64,000 nucleotides of DNA from Streptomyces armeniacus (GTDB taxonomy: Bacteria > Actinomycetota > Actinomycetes > Streptomycetales > Streptomycetaceae), in assembly GCF_003355155.1 (NCBI RefSeq), contig NZ_CP031320.1, positions 2,342,369 to 2,406,368 on the forward strand, given 5' to 3'. Below, piece by piece: positions 9,998 through 21,447 of the stretch (position 1 is its first letter; each line of letters opens with the position of its first letter). The translations under genes and the position numbers were made by a program. A model generated the notes under the pieces. The model searched no databases. It was not told the DNA's origin and saw only the letters and a list, made by a program, of their open reading frames with translations.

Positions 9998-10003
9998 TAG
10001 GGT
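9998..10003 (+). promoter_or_regulatory. -10 element of uvrC promoter (leaderless candidate)
   Basis: TAGGGT ends 7 nt before the uvrC ATG with no Shine-Dalgarno between them. The -35 is weak (CGGTCG, 9975-9980). Confidence 0.45.
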
Positions 10004-10010
10004 GTGACGC

Positions 10011-12035
10011 ATGGCCGACCCCTCCAGTTACCGACCCAAGCCGGGACAGATCCCCGACTCCCCGGGGGTCTACCGCTTTCGCGACGAGCACCGCCGGGTG
10101 ATCTACGTCGGGAAGGCGAAAAGCCTGCGCTCACGCCTCGCCAACTACTTCCAGGACCTGGCGAATCTGCACCCGCGCACCCGCAGCATGGTCACCACCG
10201 CCGCCTCCGTCGACTGGACGGTGGTCGCCACCGAGGTCGAGGCGCTGCAGCTGGAGTACTCCTGGATCAAGGAGTTCGACCCGCGGTTCAACGTCAAGTA
10301 CCGCGACGACAAGAGCTATCCGTCGCTCGCCGTGACCATGAACGAGGAGTTCCCGCGGGTCCAGGTGATGCGCGGGCCGAAGCGCAAGGGCGTGCGCTAT
10401 TTCGGTCCGTACGCACACGCGTGGGCGATCCGCGAGACCGTCGACCTGATGCTGCGCGCCTTCCCCGTACGCACCTGCTCGGCAGGCGTGTTCAAGCGCT
10501 CGGCGCAGATCGGGCGGCCCTGCCTGCTCGGTTACATCGGGAAGTGCTCGGCGCCCTGCGTCGGCCGCGTCAGCCCGGAGGAGCACCGCGAACTGGCCGA
10601 GGAGTTCTGCGACTTCATGGCCGGGCGCACGGGCACGTACCTGCGCCGCCTCGAGCGTCAGATGCAGGAGGCGGCCGAGGAGATGGAGTACGAGAAGGCC
10701 GCCCGGCTGCGCGACGACATCGAGGCGCTGACCCGCGCGATGGAGAAGAACGCCGTCGTCCTCGCCGACGCCACCGACGCCGACCTGATGGCCGTGGCGG
10801 AGGACGAACTCGAGGCCGCCGTACAGATCTTCCACGTGCGCGGCGGACGGGTGCGCGGCCAGCGCGGCTGGGTCACCGACAAGGTCGAGGAGATCGGCAC
10901 GCCCGGTCTCGTCGAGCACGCGCTCCAGCAGCTCTACGGCCTGGAGCAGGGCGACGCGGTCCCCAAGGAGGTGCTGGTCCCCGCGCTGCCCGAGCCGGTG
11001 GAGCCGATAGCGCAGTGGCTCGCCGAGCGCCGCGGCGCGGGCGTCAGCCTGCGCGTCCCGCAGCGCGGCGACAAGCGGGCCCTGATGGAGACCGTCCAGC
11101 GCAACGCACAGCAGTCGCTCATCCTGCACAAGACCAAGCGCGCCTCCGACCTGACCACCCGCTCCCGCGCCCTGGAGGAGATCGCCGAGGCGCTGGATCT
11201 GGACACCGCGCCGCTGCGCATCGAGTGCTTCGACATCTCGCATCTCCAGGGCGACGACGTGGTGGCGTCGATGGTGGTCCTGGAGGACGGCCTCGCACGC
11301 AAGAGTGAGTACCGCCGGTTCCAGATCAAGTCCTTCGCCGGACAGGACGACGTACGTGCCATGCACGAGGTCATCAGCCGCCGCTTCCGGCGCTATCTGC
11401 AGGAGAAGCAGAAGACCGGCGAGTGGCCCGAGGGCGAGAACGGCCTCGACGGCGACGCCGACGGCGCGCCCACCGGCTCGTCCGGTCCCGCCGCCGAGCT
11501 GCACGGCCGCGACGAGGACGGCAGGCCGAAGAAGTTCGCGTACCCGCCGCAGCTCCTCGTCGTGGACGGCGGCAAGCCGCAGGTCGCGGCCGCCAAGCGG
11601 GCGCTGGACGAGCTCGGCGTGGACGACGTGGCGGTGTGCGGGCTGGCCAAGCGGCTGGAGGAGGTCTGGCTCCCGCACGAGGACGACCCGGTCGTCCTGC
11701 CCCGTACGAGCGAGGGCCTGTATCTGCTCCAGCGGGCCCGCGACGAGGCGCACCGCTTCGCGATCTCGTACCAGCGGAACAAGCGCGGCAAGGCGCTGAA
11801 GGCCAGCCCGCTGGACGCCGTGCCCGGTCTCGGCGAGACCCGCAAGCAGGCGCTGATCAAGCACTTCGGCTCGCTGAAACGGCTCCGCGCTGCCACCGTC
11901 GACGAGATCCGCGAGGTGCCGGGCGTGGGCCGGAAGACCGCCGAGTCGGTCGTGGCGGCGCTGTCGCGTACGGCACCGGCCGCCCCGGCGGTGAACACCG
12001 CCACGGGTGAGATCGTGGAAGACGAAGGCACGTAA
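10011..12035 (+). CDS. uvrC: Excinuclease ABC subunit C (UvrC)
   Basis: The 674-aa dual nuclease makes the 3' and 5' incisions of nucleotide excision repair after UvrAB loading. In order: a GIY-YIG nuclease domain ([20 protein letters not shown], residues 15-40), a Cys-containing region (CSAGVFKRS...CSAPCVG), a UVR motif ([15 protein letters not shown], ~225) that contacts UvrB, an RNase H-like endonuclease domain ([19 protein letters not shown]), and tandem helix-hairpin-helix motifs at the end ([33 protein letters not shown]). A ~45-residue acidic/Gly-rich insertion ([19 protein letters not shown]) splits the RNase H domain. The gene heads a run with rapZ, yvcK and whiA. Confidence 0.97.
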   Translation: MADPSSYRPKPGQIPDSPGVYRFRDEHRRVIYVGKAKSLRSRLANYFQDLANLHPRTRSMVTTAASVDWTVVATEVEALQLEYSWIKEFDPRFNVKYRDDKSYPSLAVTMNEEFPRVQVMRGPKRKGVRYFGPYAHAWAIRETVDLMLRAFPVRTCSAGVFKRSAQIGRPCLLGYIGKCSAPCVGRVSPEEHRELAEEFCDFMAGRTGTYLRRLERQMQEAAEEMEYEKAARLRDDIEALTRAMEKNAVVLADATDADLMAVAEDELEAAVQIFHVRGGRVRGQRGWVTDKVEEIGTPGLVEHALQQLYGLEQGDAVPKEVLVPALPEPVEPIAQWLAERRGAGVSLRVPQRGDKRALMETVQRNAQQSLILHKTKRASDLTTRSRALEEIAEALDLDTAPLRIECFDISHLQGDDVVASMVVLEDGLARKSEYRRFQIKSFAGQDDVRAMHEVISRRFRRYLQEKQKTGEWPEGENGLDGDADGAPTGSSGPAAELHGRDEDGRPKKFAYPPQLLVVDGGKPQVAAAKRALDELGVDDVAVCGLAKRLEEVWLPHEDDPVVLPRTSEGLYLLQRARDEAHRFAISYQRNKRGKALKASPLDAVPGLGETRKQALIKHFGSLKRLRAATVDEIREVPGVGRKTAESVVAALSRTAPAAPAVNTATGEIVEDEGT

Positions 12036-12078
12036 GACGACAGTCACGAGCAGCCGGTCACGACGGGGGACGAGCACC

Positions 12079-13014
12079 ATGAGCGCAGACAACGCACAGC
12101 GCAGAGACGGAGCACAGGTGAGCACCGCGAAGCCCGCGGAAGCCGAGGAAGCGAAGACGCCCGAGCTGGTGATCATCTCGGGCATGTCCGGGGCCGGCCG
12201 CAGCACCGCCGCCAAGTGCCTGGAGGACCTGGGCTGGTTCGTCGTGGACAACCTGCCGCCCGCGCTGATCCCGACGATGGTCGACCTCGGCGCGCGCTCG
12301 CAGGGCAATGTCGCCCGTATCGCCGCGGTCGTGGACGTCCGCGGGCGCCGCTTCTTCGACAACCTCAAGCAGTCCCTGACGGACCTGGACGCCAAGGAGG
12401 TCACCCGGCGGACCGTCTTCCTGGAGGCGTCCGACGAGGCCCTCGTCCGCCGCTTCGAGTCCGTACGCCGCCCGCACCCGCTGCAGGGCGACGGCCGCAT
12501 CGTGGACGGCATCGAGGCCGAGCGGGACCTGCTGCGCGAGCTGCGCGGCGACGCCGACCTGGTGATCGACACCTCCAGCCTGAACGTGCACGAGCTGCGC
12601 GCGAAGCTCGACGCCCAGTTCGCGGGCGACGAGGAGCCGGAGCTGCGGGCGACGGTGATGTCTTTCGGGTACAAGTACGGGCTGCCGGTTGACGCCGATC
12701 TCGTCGTGGACTGCCGCTTCCTGCCCAACCCGCACTGGGTGCCCGAGCTCCGCCCCTTCACCGGGCTGAACGAGGAGGTCGCCGGGTACGTGTTCAACCA
12801 GCCCGGCGCCAAGGAGTTCCTCGACCGGTACGCGGAGCTGCTCCAGCTGATCGCCGCCGGGTACCGCCGCGAGGGCAAGCGCTACGTCACCGTCGCCGTC
12901 GGCTGCACCGGCGGCAAGCACCGTTCGGTCGCCATGTCCGAACGGCTCGCGAGACGCCTGTCCGACGAGGGCGTGGAGACCGTCGTGGTGCACCGCGACA
13001 TGGGGCGCGAGTAG
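12079..13014 (+). CDS. rapZ: RapZ/YvcJ-family nucleotide-binding protein
   Basis: The 311-aa P-loop protein has Walker A GMSGAGRST (residues ~36-44), followed by the family signature FVVDNLPPALIPTM. The C-terminal half contains the conserved VAVGCTGGKHRSVAMSERLA. In E. coli RapZ is an RNase adaptor controlling glucosamine-6-phosphate synthase through small RNAs, and in Gram-positives YvcJ binds and hydrolyses nucleotides. The actinobacterial role is less defined, but the gene is always with yvcK and whiA. I start at ATG 12079, preceded by ACGGGGGACGAGC. An open frame extends upstream into the 43-bp spacer after uvrC but has no better start. Confidence 0.95.
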   Translation: MSADNAQRRDGAQVSTAKPAEAEEAKTPELVIISGMSGAGRSTAAKCLEDLGWFVVDNLPPALIPTMVDLGARSQGNVARIAAVVDVRGRRFFDNLKQSLTDLDAKEVTRRTVFLEASDEALVRRFESVRRPHPLQGDGRIVDGIEAERDLLRELRGDADLVIDTSSLNVHELRAKLDAQFAGDEEPELRATVMSFGYKYGLPVDADLVVDCRFLPNPHWVPELRPFTGLNEEVAGYVFNQPGAKEFLDRYAELLQLIAAGYRREGKRYVTVAVGCTGGKHRSVAMSERLARRLSDEGVETVVVHRDMGRE

Positions 13015-13130
13015 CGCCCGTGACCGACGCCCGCAGGACGGCCCGGGGGAGCAGCCCGGGCCGCGCCCCGCAACGGTGCCCGAGAGCGGCGCCCGCACCC
13101 CACGCACGAACGCCCGATGGGACGTGAGCA

Positions 13131-14213
13131 ATGCCCCGTAGGACCATACGGCTGCGTCGGCCGCTCGGCGGCGGGCCGCCCCGGCGCCGCGGCGCGCAGC
13201 CCAAGGTCGTCGCCCTCGGCGGCGGCATGGGCCTGTCCGCCTCGCTGACCGCGCTGCGCCGTATCACCGGCGACCTCACCGCCGTCGTCACGGTCGCCGA
13301 CGACGGCGGCTCCAGCGGGCGCCTGCGGGACGAGCTGGGCGTGCTGCCGCCGGGCGACCTGCGCAAGGCGCTGGCGGCGCTGTGCGGCGACGACGACTGG
13401 GGCCGCACCTGGGCGGAGGTCATCCAGCACCGCTTCGTGAGCAAGGGCGAGCTGCACGAGCACGCCGTCGGGAACCTGCTGATCGTCGCCCTCTGGGAGC
13501 AGCTCGGCGACCACGTCCAGGCACTCGACCTGGTGGGCAAGCTGCTCGGCGCGCACGGCCGGGTGCTGCCGATGTCCGCCGTGCCGCTGGAGCTCCAGGC
13601 CCGCGTTCGCGGCCACGACCCGGCGGCTCCGGACGCGCTCTCGACCGTACGGGGCCAGGCCACAGTCGCCCTGACCCCGGGCGAGGTGCAGCGGGTGCAG
13701 CTCGTACCGCACGACCCGCCTGCCGTACCGGAGGCCGTGGAGGCCGTGCTCGACGCCGACTGGGTGGTGGTCGGGCCGGGCTCGTGGTTCTCGTCCGTGA
13801 TCCCCCATCTGCTGGTGCCCGAGCTGCTCGACGCGCTGCAGGAGACCCGCGCCCGGCGGGTGCTCTCGCTCAACCTCGTACCGCAGCCGGGGGAAACGGA
13901 CGGATTTTCGCCGCAGCGTCATTTGGAGGTTTTGGCCCGACACGCCCCTAAACTCGCCTTCGACGTGGTGCTGGCCGACCAGGCCGCTGTACCGGACCAG
14001 GCAAGCCTCCGGGCGGCCGCAGAGCGGCTCGGGGCGGCAGTCGAACTGGCCCCCGTGGCCGAACCGGTGGACGCCACCTCCTGCGGCAGCCGCGGAGCCG
14101 ACACCGGCTCCGCAGCCCCCGGAGGAGGTGGCACCCGGCACGACCCGGTGCTGCTGGCAGCCGCGTACGACCGTATTTTTCGGATGCATGGAAGGATCGG
14201 CCCATGGCGATGA
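13131..14213 (+). CDS. yvcK: YvcK-family UDP-GlcNAc-binding gluconeogenesis factor (CofD-like)
   Basis: The 360-aa CofD/UPF0052-fold protein has the nucleotide-sugar binding motif [20 protein letters not shown] (residues 24-43) and [18 protein letters not shown] (~62-79). In firmicutes and mycobacteria YvcK (CuvA) binds UDP-N-acetylglucosamine and links carbon metabolism to peptidoglycan synthesis and cell shape. The N-terminus is Arg/Pro-rich ([20 protein letters not shown]) and probably disordered. The gene overlaps whiA by 10 bases, so the two are translationally linked. The 116-bp gap to rapZ contains no other gene. Confidence 0.93.
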   Translation: MPRRTIRLRRPLGGGPPRRRGAQPKVVALGGGMGLSASLTALRRITGDLTAVVTVADDGGSSGRLRDELGVLPPGDLRKALAALCGDDDWGRTWAEVIQHRFVSKGELHEHAVGNLLIVALWEQLGDHVQALDLVGKLLGAHGRVLPMSAVPLELQARVRGHDPAAPDALSTVRGQATVALTPGEVQRVQLVPHDPPAVPEAVEAVLDADWVVVGPGSWFSSVIPHLLVPELLDALQETRARRVLSLNLVPQPGETDGFSPQRHLEVLARHAPKLAFDVVLADQAAVPDQASLRAAAERLGAAVELAPVAEPVDATSCGSRGADTGSAAPGGGGTRHDPVLLAAAYDRIFRMHGRIGPWR

Positions 14214-15181
14214 CGGCAGCGGTGAAGGATGAAATCTCCCGGCTCCCCGTCACCCGGACCTGCTGCCGGAAGTCGGAGGTCTCGTCGATCCTGCGGTTCG
14301 CGGGCGGCCTCCACCTGGTGAGCGGGCGGATCGTGATCGAGGCGGAGCTCGACACGGGGATCGCGGCCCGCAGGCTGCGCAAGGACATCCTGGAGATCTT
14401 CGGCCACGCCTCCGACCTGGTGGTGATGGCGCCCGGCGGACTCCGGCGCGGCTCCCGTTACGTCGTACGGGTGGTGGCCGGCGGCGATCAGCTCGCGCGC
14501 CAGACCGGACTGGTCGACGCGCGCGGGCGGCCGATCCGCGGGCTGCCGCCGCAGGTGGTCTCGGGGGCCACCTGCGACGCCGAGGCGGCCTGGCGCGGCG
14601 CGTTCCTGGCGCACGGCTCGCTGACGGAGCCGGGGCGCTCGTCCTCGCTGGAGGTCACCTGCCCCGGCCCGGAGGCCGCGCTGGCGCTGGTGGGCGCGGC
14701 ACGGCGGCTGCAGATCCCGGCGAAGGCGCGGGAGGTACGCGGCGTGGACCGGGTCGTCGTACGGGACGGCGACGCGATCGGCGCCCTCCTCACCCGGCTC
14801 GGCGCGCACGAGGCGGTGCTCGCCTGGGAGGAGCGCCGCATGCGGCGTGAGGTGCGGGCCACGGCCAACCGGCTGGCGAACTTCGACGACGCCAACCTGC
14901 GCCGTTCCGCACGCGCCGCGGTCGCCGCGGGCGCGCGGGTGCAGCGGGCGCTGGAGATCCTCGGCGAGGAGGTGCCGGAGCACCTGGCGGCGGCGGGGCG
15001 GCTGCGCATGGACCACAAGCAGGCCTCGCTGGAGGAGCTGGGCGCGCTCGCGGACCCGCCGCTGACGAAGGACGCCGTCGCCGGGCGCATCCGGCGGCTG
15101 CTGGCGATGGCCGACAAGCGGGCGCAGGACCTGGGGATTCCCGGCACGGACGCGACTCTCACGGAGGAAATGGTGGGCTGA
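14204..15181 (+). CDS. whiA: Sporulation regulator WhiA
   Basis: The 325-aa DNA-binding protein fuses a degenerate LAGLIDADG homing-endonuclease-like domain ([30 protein letters not shown]) to a C-terminal helix-turn-helix ([20 protein letters not shown]). WhiA acts with WhiB to switch on cell-division and chromosome-segregation genes in aerial hyphae of Streptomyces. The length matches the family (about 325-330 aa). GGAAGGA sits 8 nt before the ATG at 14204; a second ATG lies two codons on. The N-terminal residues that would catalyse cleavage in true homing enzymes are not preserved, as expected for WhiA. Confidence 0.97.
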   Translation: MAMTAAVKDEISRLPVTRTCCRKSEVSSILRFAGGLHLVSGRIVIEAELDTGIAARRLRKDILEIFGHASDLVVMAPGGLRRGSRYVVRVVAGGDQLARQTGLVDARGRPIRGLPPQVVSGATCDAEAAWRGAFLAHGSLTEPGRSSSLEVTCPGPEAALALVGAARRLQIPAKAREVRGVDRVVVRDGDAIGALLTRLGAHEAVLAWEERRMRREVRATANRLANFDDANLRRSARAAVAAGARVQRALEILGEEVPEHLAAAGRLRMDHKQASLEELGALADPPLTKDAVAGRIRRLLAMADKRAQDLGIPGTDATLTEEMVG

Positions 15182-16520
<1,339 letters not shown>

Positions 16521-16558
16521 CGCTGATCGCTCCGCGATCGCAGTACCGACATGCGACC

Positions 16559-16606
16559 GGGCCAGGGCTCGTGGAGCGCAATGACGCGCTCCGCGAGCCC
16601 TGGCCC
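16559..16606 (+). terminator. Large hairpin between gap and pgk
   Basis: The 21-bp arms (16559-16579 and 16586-16606), containing CCAGGGCTCGTGGAGCGC and its complement with a single G-U-compatible mismatch, are joined by a 6-nt loop. A smaller hairpin (GATCGC/GCGATC, 16525-16539) precedes it. It acts as terminator, attenuator or mRNA 3' stabiliser for gap. Confidence 0.8.
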
Positions 16607-16644
16607 GTGCAGAGCCAGAGCCAGACGCTAGGAGCCCACCAAGC

Positions 16645-17877
16645 ATGAAGACGATCGATGAGCTACAGGTCGCCGGACAGCGGGTGTTCGTCCGCGCCGA
16701 TCTGAACGTTCCGCTCGACGGCAGCACCATCACCGACGACGGCCGTATCCGCGCCGCCGTCCCCACCATCCGCAAGCTTGCCGAGGCCGGTGCCCGCGTC
16801 ATCGTGGCCTCGCACCTGGGCCGCCCGAAGGGCGCCCCCGACCCGCAGTTCTCGCTCGCCCCGGTCGCCCGCCGGCTGGGCGAGCTGCTCGCCGACTCCG
16901 TGCGCGGCGAGGTCGGCTTCGCCACCGACACGGTGGGGGACAGCGCGAAGGCCACCGTCGGCGCTCTGGCCGACGGCGGGGTCACGCTGCTGGAGAACCT
17001 CCGCTTCAACCCCGGCGAGACCAGCAAGGACGACGCCGAACGCGGCGCCTTCGCCGACGAGTTGGCCGCCCTCGCCGACCTGTACGTGGGCGACGGCTTC
17101 GGCGCGGTGCACCGCAAGCACGCCTCCGTGTACGACCTGCCGGCCCGGCTCCCGCACGCCGCGGGCGGCCTCATCGCCACCGAGGTCGACGTGCTGAAGC
17201 GGCTGACCGAGGACGTCAGCCGCCCGTACGCGGTCGTGCTCGGCGGCGCGAAGGTCTCCGACAAGCTCGGCGTCATCGACCACCTGCTGGAGCGGGCCGA
17301 CCGCATCCTCATCGGCGGCGGCATGGCGTACACCTTCCTGAAGGCGCAGGGGCACGAGGTCGGCTCGTCGCTGCTGCAGGAGGACCAGATCCCGGCGGTG
17401 CGCGGCTATCTCAAGCGGGCCGAGGAGCGCGGTGTGGAGTTCGTCCTGCCGGTGGACGTGGTCGCCGCGGCCGAGTTCCCCGACCTCAAGGCCAAGGCGC
17501 CGACGGCGCCCCGCACAGTCGCCGCGGACGCGATCCCCGCCGGCCTGATGGGCCTGGACATCGGCCCGGAGAGCTGCGAGCTGTACGCCGCGAAGCTCGC
17601 CGACGCGGCCACCGTCTTCTGGAACGGCCCGATGGGCGTCTTCGAGCACCCCGACTACGCCGACGGCACCCGCGCCGTCGCCCAGGGCCTGCTGGACGCC
17701 CGTACGCCCGCGGGGGAGGCCGCCTTCACCGTCGTCGGCGGCGGTGACAGCGCGGCCGCCGTACGGCTGCTGGGCTTCGACGAGAACGCATTCGGCCATA
17801 TCTCGACCGGTGGCGGCGCCAGCCTCGAATACCTCGAGGGCAAGACGCTCCCCGGCCTCGCCGCACTGGAGGACTGA
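16645..17877 (+). CDS. pgk: Phosphoglycerate kinase
   Basis: The 410-aa two-domain kinase transfers phosphate from 1,3-bisphosphoglycerate to ADP. N-terminal substrate residues are [13 protein letters not shown] and SHLGRPKG. The mid-domain [10 protein letters not shown] and [10 protein letters not shown] are typical, and the nucleotide-binding C-terminal domain has [11 protein letters not shown] and the Gly loop [14 protein letters not shown]. The ATG follows AGGAGCCCACCAAGC. Only 5 bp separate its stop from tpiA, so the two are cotranscribed. Confidence 0.97.
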   Translation: MKTIDELQVAGQRVFVRADLNVPLDGSTITDDGRIRAAVPTIRKLAEAGARVIVASHLGRPKGAPDPQFSLAPVARRLGELLADSVRGEVGFATDTVGDSAKATVGALADGGVTLLENLRFNPGETSKDDAERGAFADELAALADLYVGDGFGAVHRKHASVYDLPARLPHAAGGLIATEVDVLKRLTEDVSRPYAVVLGGAKVSDKLGVIDHLLERADRILIGGGMAYTFLKAQGHEVGSSLLQEDQIPAVRGYLKRAEERGVEFVLPVDVVAAAEFPDLKAKAPTAPRTVAADAIPAGLMGLDIGPESCELYAAKLADAATVFWNGPMGVFEHPDYADGTRAVAQGLLDARTPAGEAAFTVVGGGDSAAAVRLLGFDENAFGHISTGGGASLEYLEGKTLPGLAALED

Positions 17878-17882
17878 CCCCG

Positions 17883-18659
17883 ATGAGCAGCCGCACGCCC
17901 CTGATGGCGGGCAACTGGAAGATGAACCTCAACCACCTCGAGGCCATCGCCCACGTGCAGAAGCTGGCCTTCGCGCTGGCCGACAAGGACCACGAGGCCG
18001 TCGAGGTCGCCGTGCTTCCGCCGTTCACCGACCTGCGCTCCGTGCAGACCCTGGTCGACGGCGACAAGCTGAAGATCCGGTACGGCGCGCAGGACATCTC
18101 GGCGCACGACTCCGGCGCCTACACCGGAGAGATCTCCGGCCCGATGCTGTCCAAGCTGAAGTGCACGTACGTCACGGTCGGTCACTCCGAGCGGCGGCAG
18201 TACCACGGCGAGGACGAGGCCGTCTGCAACGCCAAGGTGAAGGCCGCCTTCCGGAACGATCTGACGCCGATCCTGTGCGTCGGCGAGGGCCTGGACGTAC
18301 GCAAGGCGGGCGAGCACGTCGCGCACACGCTCGCCCAGCTCGACGGCGCGCTGGACGGCGTGGACGCCGAGCAGGCCGCGACGATCGTGATCGCGTACGA
18401 GCCGGTGTGGGCCATCGGCACCGGTGAGGTCGCCACCCCTGAGGACGCGCAGGAGGTGTGCCACGCGATCCGGCGCCGCCTCGCGGAGCTGTACGACCAG
18501 GAGCTGGCCGACGGCGTACGCATCCAGTACGGCGGCTCGGTGAAGTCCGGGAACGTCGCCGCGATCATGTCGCAGGCCGACGTGGACGGCGCCCTGGTGG
18601 GCGGCGCCGCGCTGGACGCGGATGAGTTTGTGAAGATTGTCCGGTTCCGTGATCAGTAA
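17883..18659 (+). CDS. tpiA: Triosephosphate isomerase
   Basis: The 258-aa TIM barrel interconverts dihydroxyacetone phosphate and glyceraldehyde-3-phosphate. Catalytic residues are visible: Lys in AGNWKMN (residues 10-16), His in VGHSERR (~100) and Glu in [11 protein letters not shown] (~170). The phosphate loop YGGSVKSGN is near the C-terminus. It lies immediately behind pgk, and a strong hairpin follows its stop codon. Confidence 0.97.
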   Translation: MSSRTPLMAGNWKMNLNHLEAIAHVQKLAFALADKDHEAVEVAVLPPFTDLRSVQTLVDGDKLKIRYGAQDISAHDSGAYTGEISGPMLSKLKCTYVTVGHSERRQYHGEDEAVCNAKVKAAFRNDLTPILCVGEGLDVRKAGEHVAHTLAQLDGALDGVDAEQAATIVIAYEPVWAIGTGEVATPEDAQEVCHAIRRRLAELYDQELADGVRIQYGGSVKSGNVAAIMSQADVDGALVGGAALDADEFVKIVRFRDQ

Positions 18660-18709
18660 AGCCCGCACGGGAGCGAGTGACGACGGGTGAGCACTCGTCG
18701 TACCCTGTC

Positions 18710-18736
18710 GGGGGCCGGACTCGCCGTCCGGCCCCC
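18710..18736 (+). terminator. Hairpin terminator after tpiA
   Basis: A perfect 11-bp stem (GGGGGCCGGAC / GTCCGGCCCCC) with a 5-nt loop, 50 bp after the tpiA stop and before secG. A second imperfect dyad (CGACGGGTG...CACTCGTCG) precedes it. Confidence 0.8.
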
Positions 18737-18782
18737 GCATACCGTAAGTGTCCGCTGACAGTCCGAGAGAGTTGGTCCAGCC

Positions 18783-19019
18783 GTGGAATTGGGGTTCTCC
18801 ATCGCCCTCATCGTCCTCAGCGCCCTGCTGATGATGCTGGTGCTGATGCACAAGGGGAAGGGCGGCGGCCTCTCCGACATGTTCGGCGGCGGCATGCAGT
18901 CCTCCGTCGGCGGCTCCTCGGTCGCCGAGCGCAACCTCGACCGGATCACGGTCATCGTCGCGATCGTCTGGTTCGCCGTCATCGTCGTGCTCGGTCTGCT
19001 GATGAAGTTCGACAGCTGA
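18783..19019 (+). CDS. secG: Preprotein translocase subunit SecG
   Basis: The 78-aa small membrane subunit stimulates the SecYEG translocon. There are two transmembrane helices, residues ~3-22 ([19 protein letters not shown]) and ~55-74 ([19 protein letters not shown]), separated by the characteristic Gly-rich cytoplasmic loop [17 protein letters not shown]. It starts with GTG, with GAGAGAG upstream. A tpiA–secG order is common in actinobacteria. Confidence 0.95.
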   Translation: MELGFSIALIVLSALLMMLVLMHKGKGGGLSDMFGGGMQSSVGGSSVAERNLDRITVIVAIVWFAVIVVLGLLMKFDS

Positions 19020-19081
19020 CTGGCCACCGTGCGCGGCCTATCATGGGCTCGCGTTCGTGGCCGACGCAGTAACTCCGGTCA

Positions 19082-19110
19082 CTGGACGTGCGTTGGGCCC
19101 TACGTACACT
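19082..19110 (+). promoter_or_regulatory. Putative promoter of the RbpA-family gene
   Basis: CTGGAC (19082-19087), a 17-bp spacer, and TACACT (19105-19110), giving a leader of ~60 nt. No sigma-R type GGAAT...GTT was seen. Confidence 0.35.
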
Positions 19111-19174
19111 AGGGCGCCCGCAGCGGAGCCGCTCGTTGATGCTCCGCAGCACCGTGAGGCAGGGAGTTACGACC

Positions 19175-19510
19175 GTGGCAAGTGGCAACGCGATCCGGGG
19201 AAGCCGGGTCGGAGCGGGGCCGATGGGAGAAGCGGAGCGAGGCGAGTCAGCGCCGCGTCTGCGCATCTCCTTCTGGTGCTCGAACGGGCACGAGACCCAG
19301 CCGAGCTTTGCCGGCGACGCGCAGATCCCCGAGACCTGGGACTGTCCCCGCTGCGGCTTCCCGGCCGGGAAGGACCGGGAGAACCCGCCGGACCCGCCGC
19401 GTACGGAACCGTACAAAACGCACCTCGCATACGTGCGGGAGCGGCGCAGTGACGCCGACGGGGAGGCGATCCTCGCGGAGGCACTCGCCAAGCTCCGGGG
19501 CGAGATCTGA
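19175..19510 (+). CDS. RbpA-family RNA polymerase-binding protein
   Basis: The 111-aa protein is clearly of the RbpA family, the actinobacterial factors that bind RNA polymerase and the principal sigma factor and stabilise open complexes. It starts NAIRGSRVGAGPMG. The zinc-site residues are C35 and H39 (CSNGH), then C57 and C60 (CPRC). The C-terminal sigma-interacting helix is PRTEPYKTHLAYVRERR...EAILAEALAKLRG. It differs from the RbpA sequence I recall from Streptomyces coelicolor (which has PARTHWDMLMERR) and is shorter, so it may be the second, RbpB-type paralogue rather than the main RbpA. GTG at 19175 has GGGAG upstream. Confidence 0.85.
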   Translation: MASGNAIRGSRVGAGPMGEAERGESAPRLRISFWCSNGHETQPSFAGDAQIPETWDCPRCGFPAGKDRENPPDPPRTEPYKTHLAYVRERRSDADGEAILAEALAKLRGEI

Positions 19511-19594
19511 CCGGCTGCCCGTATGGGCCGCCCGGCACCGGCTGCTCTGACCCGCTGCTCCGACCGGCAGTTGAACATCCGGCTGAACATCCGA

Positions 19595-19642
19595 CGACGG
19601 CCTGGCCGTACGCCGCTGACGTGGCGCGCGGCCAGGCCGTCG
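19595..19642 (+). terminator. Hairpin between the RbpA-family gene and pgi
   Basis: A perfect 14-bp inverted repeat (CGACGGCCTGGCCG / CGGCCAGGCCGTCG) with a 20-nt loop that can itself partly pair. A TAGGTT hexamer just after it (about 19648-19653) may be the -10 of pgi. Confidence 0.7.
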
Positions 19643-19694
19643 AGCGGTTAGGTTGGACGGCGCTGGTGTCACGTACGAGAAGAACGGCTTGACT

Positions 19695-21401
19695 GTGCAG
19701 AAGAACGCTGACGGAGCGGACGCAGCCGGCGGGACCGCGGAGCGCACGCCGCTCGACCGCATGCCCGAGTGGCAGGCGCTGGCCAGGCACCGCGAACGGC
19801 TGGGGGAGGTGCGGCTGCGCGAGCTGTTCGACGCCGACGCGCGGCGCGCCGAGCGGTACGGCGTCCAGGTCGGCGATCTGCATCTCGACTACTCCAAGCA
19901 CCTCGTCAACGACGAGACGCTCGCCCTGCTGCGGCAGCTGGCGGAGGCCGCCGACGTGGCCGGGCTGCGGGACGCGATGTTCCGCGGCGACAAGATCAAC
20001 GTCACCGAGCGGCGCGCCGTCCTGCACACCGCGCTGCGCGCGCCGCGTGACGCGGTGATCGAGGTCGACGGCGAGAACGTCGTCCCCGGTGTGCACGCCG
20101 TGCTGGACCGCATGAGCGACTTCGCCGCGCAGGTGCGGGACGGCGGCTGGACCGGGCACACGGGCGCGCGCATCCGTACGGTCGTCAACATCGGCATCGG
20201 CGGCTCCGACCTCGGTCCGGCGATGGCGTACGAGGCGCTGCGCCCGTACGCGCGGCGGGACATGGACTTCCGTTTCGTCTCCAACGTGGACGGCGCCGAC
20301 CTGCACGAGGCGCTGCACGGGCTGGACGCGGCCGAGACGCTGTTCATCGTCGCCTCCAAGACCTTCACGACGATCGAGACGATCACCAACGCGACGTCCG
20401 CGAAGAACTGGCTGCTGGACGCGCTGGGCGACGGTGACGCACCGGCGGACGACTCGGCCGTCGCCCGGCACTTCGTCGCGCTGTCGACGAACGGGCCGGA
20501 GGTCGCGAAGTTCGGCATCGACACGGCCAACATGTTCGAGTTCTGGGACTGGGTCGGCGGGCGCTACTCGTTCGACTCCGCCATCGGCCTCTCGCTGATG
20601 ATCGCGATCGGTCCCGACCGGTTCCGTGAACTCCTCGACGGATTCCACCTGGTCGACGAGCACTTCCGTACGGCGCCGCCCGAGGCCAACGCGCCGCTGC
20701 TGCTGGGCCTGCTGGGCGTGTGGTACGGCGGCTTCTTCGACGCGCAGTCGCACGCCGTGCTGCCGTACTCGCACTACCTCTCCAAGTTCACCGCGTACCT
20801 CCAGCAGTTGGACATGGAGTCCAACGGCAAGTCCGTGGACCGTGCCGGGCGCCCCGTCGCCTGGCAGACGGGGCCCGTCGTCTGGGGCACGCCCGGCACC
20901 AACGGGCAGCACGCGTACTACCAACTGCTCCACCAGGGCACCCGGATGATCCCCGCCGACCTGATCGGCTTCGCCCGCCCCGTCGACGAGCTCGGGCCCG
21001 AACTCGCCGCCCAGCATGACCTGCTCATGGCCAACCTCTTCGCGCAGGGCCAGGCCCTGGCCTTCGGCAAGACCGCCGAGGAGGTACGGGCTGAGGGCGT
21101 CGCGGAGGAGCAGGTGCCGCACCGCACCTTCGACGGCAACCACCCCACGACGACCGTGCTCGCGGCGGAGCTCTCCCCGTCCGTGCTGGGGCAGCTGATC
21201 GCGCTGTACGAGCACAAGGTGTTCGTGCAGGGCGCCGTCTGGGACATCGACAGCTTCGACCAGTGGGGCGTGGAGCTCGGCAAGGTGCTCGCGAAGCGCG
21301 TCGAGCCCGCGCTGACCGAGGGCGCGGCCGTGGCCGGGCTCGACGCGTCGACGACGGCGCTCGTGGCGCGGTACCGGCGGCTGCGGGGACGTACGGACTG
21401 A
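19695..21401 (+). CDS. pgi: Glucose-6-phosphate isomerase
   Basis: The 568-aa SIS-fold enzyme interconverts glucose-6-phosphate and fructose-6-phosphate, joining the glycolytic cluster to the pentose phosphate genes further right. Family signatures are present: [45 protein letters not shown] and the C-terminal [16 protein letters not shown] 19695 is my choice, with GAGAAG 12 nt upstream. TTG codons at 19689 and 19653 are in-frame alternatives. The first ~20 residues ([15 protein letters not shown]) look non-conserved. Confidence 0.95.
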   Translation: MQKNADGADAAGGTAERTPLDRMPEWQALARHRERLGEVRLRELFDADARRAERYGVQVGDLHLDYSKHLVNDETLALLRQLAEAADVAGLRDAMFRGDKINVTERRAVLHTALRAPRDAVIEVDGENVVPGVHAVLDRMSDFAAQVRDGGWTGHTGARIRTVVNIGIGGSDLGPAMAYEALRPYARRDMDFRFVSNVDGADLHEALHGLDAAETLFIVASKTFTTIETITNATSAKNWLLDALGDGDAPADDSAVARHFVALSTNGPEVAKFGIDTANMFEFWDWVGGRYSFDSAIGLSLMIAIGPDRFRELLDGFHLVDEHFRTAPPEANAPLLLGLLGVWYGGFFDAQSHAVLPYSHYLSKFTAYLQQLDMESNGKSVDRAGRPVAWQTGPVVWGTPGTNGQHAYYQLLHQGTRMIPADLIGFARPVDELGPELAAQHDLLMANLFAQGQALAFGKTAEEVRAEGVAEEQVPHRTFDGNHPTTTVLAAELSPSVLGQLIALYEHKVFVQGAVWDIDSFDQWGVELGKVLAKRVEPALTEGAAVAGLDASTTALVARYRRLRGRTD

Positions 21402-21404
21402 GGG

Positions 21405-21418
21405 CCGGCCGCGGCCGG
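21405..21418. terminator. Weak palindrome between convergent pgi and the ATP-grasp gene
   Basis: CCGGCCGCGGCCGG is a perfect 14-bp palindrome in the 46-bp gap between the two convergent stops and may end both transcripts. Confidence 0.3.
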
Positions 21419-21447
21419 GGCCGGCGGCGTGCACAGCATCCGGCGGC

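Noticed and set aside
14204..15181. Homing endonuclease or mobile intron
   Set aside because: The LAGLIDADG-like domain belongs to WhiA, a resident regulator, and is degenerate.
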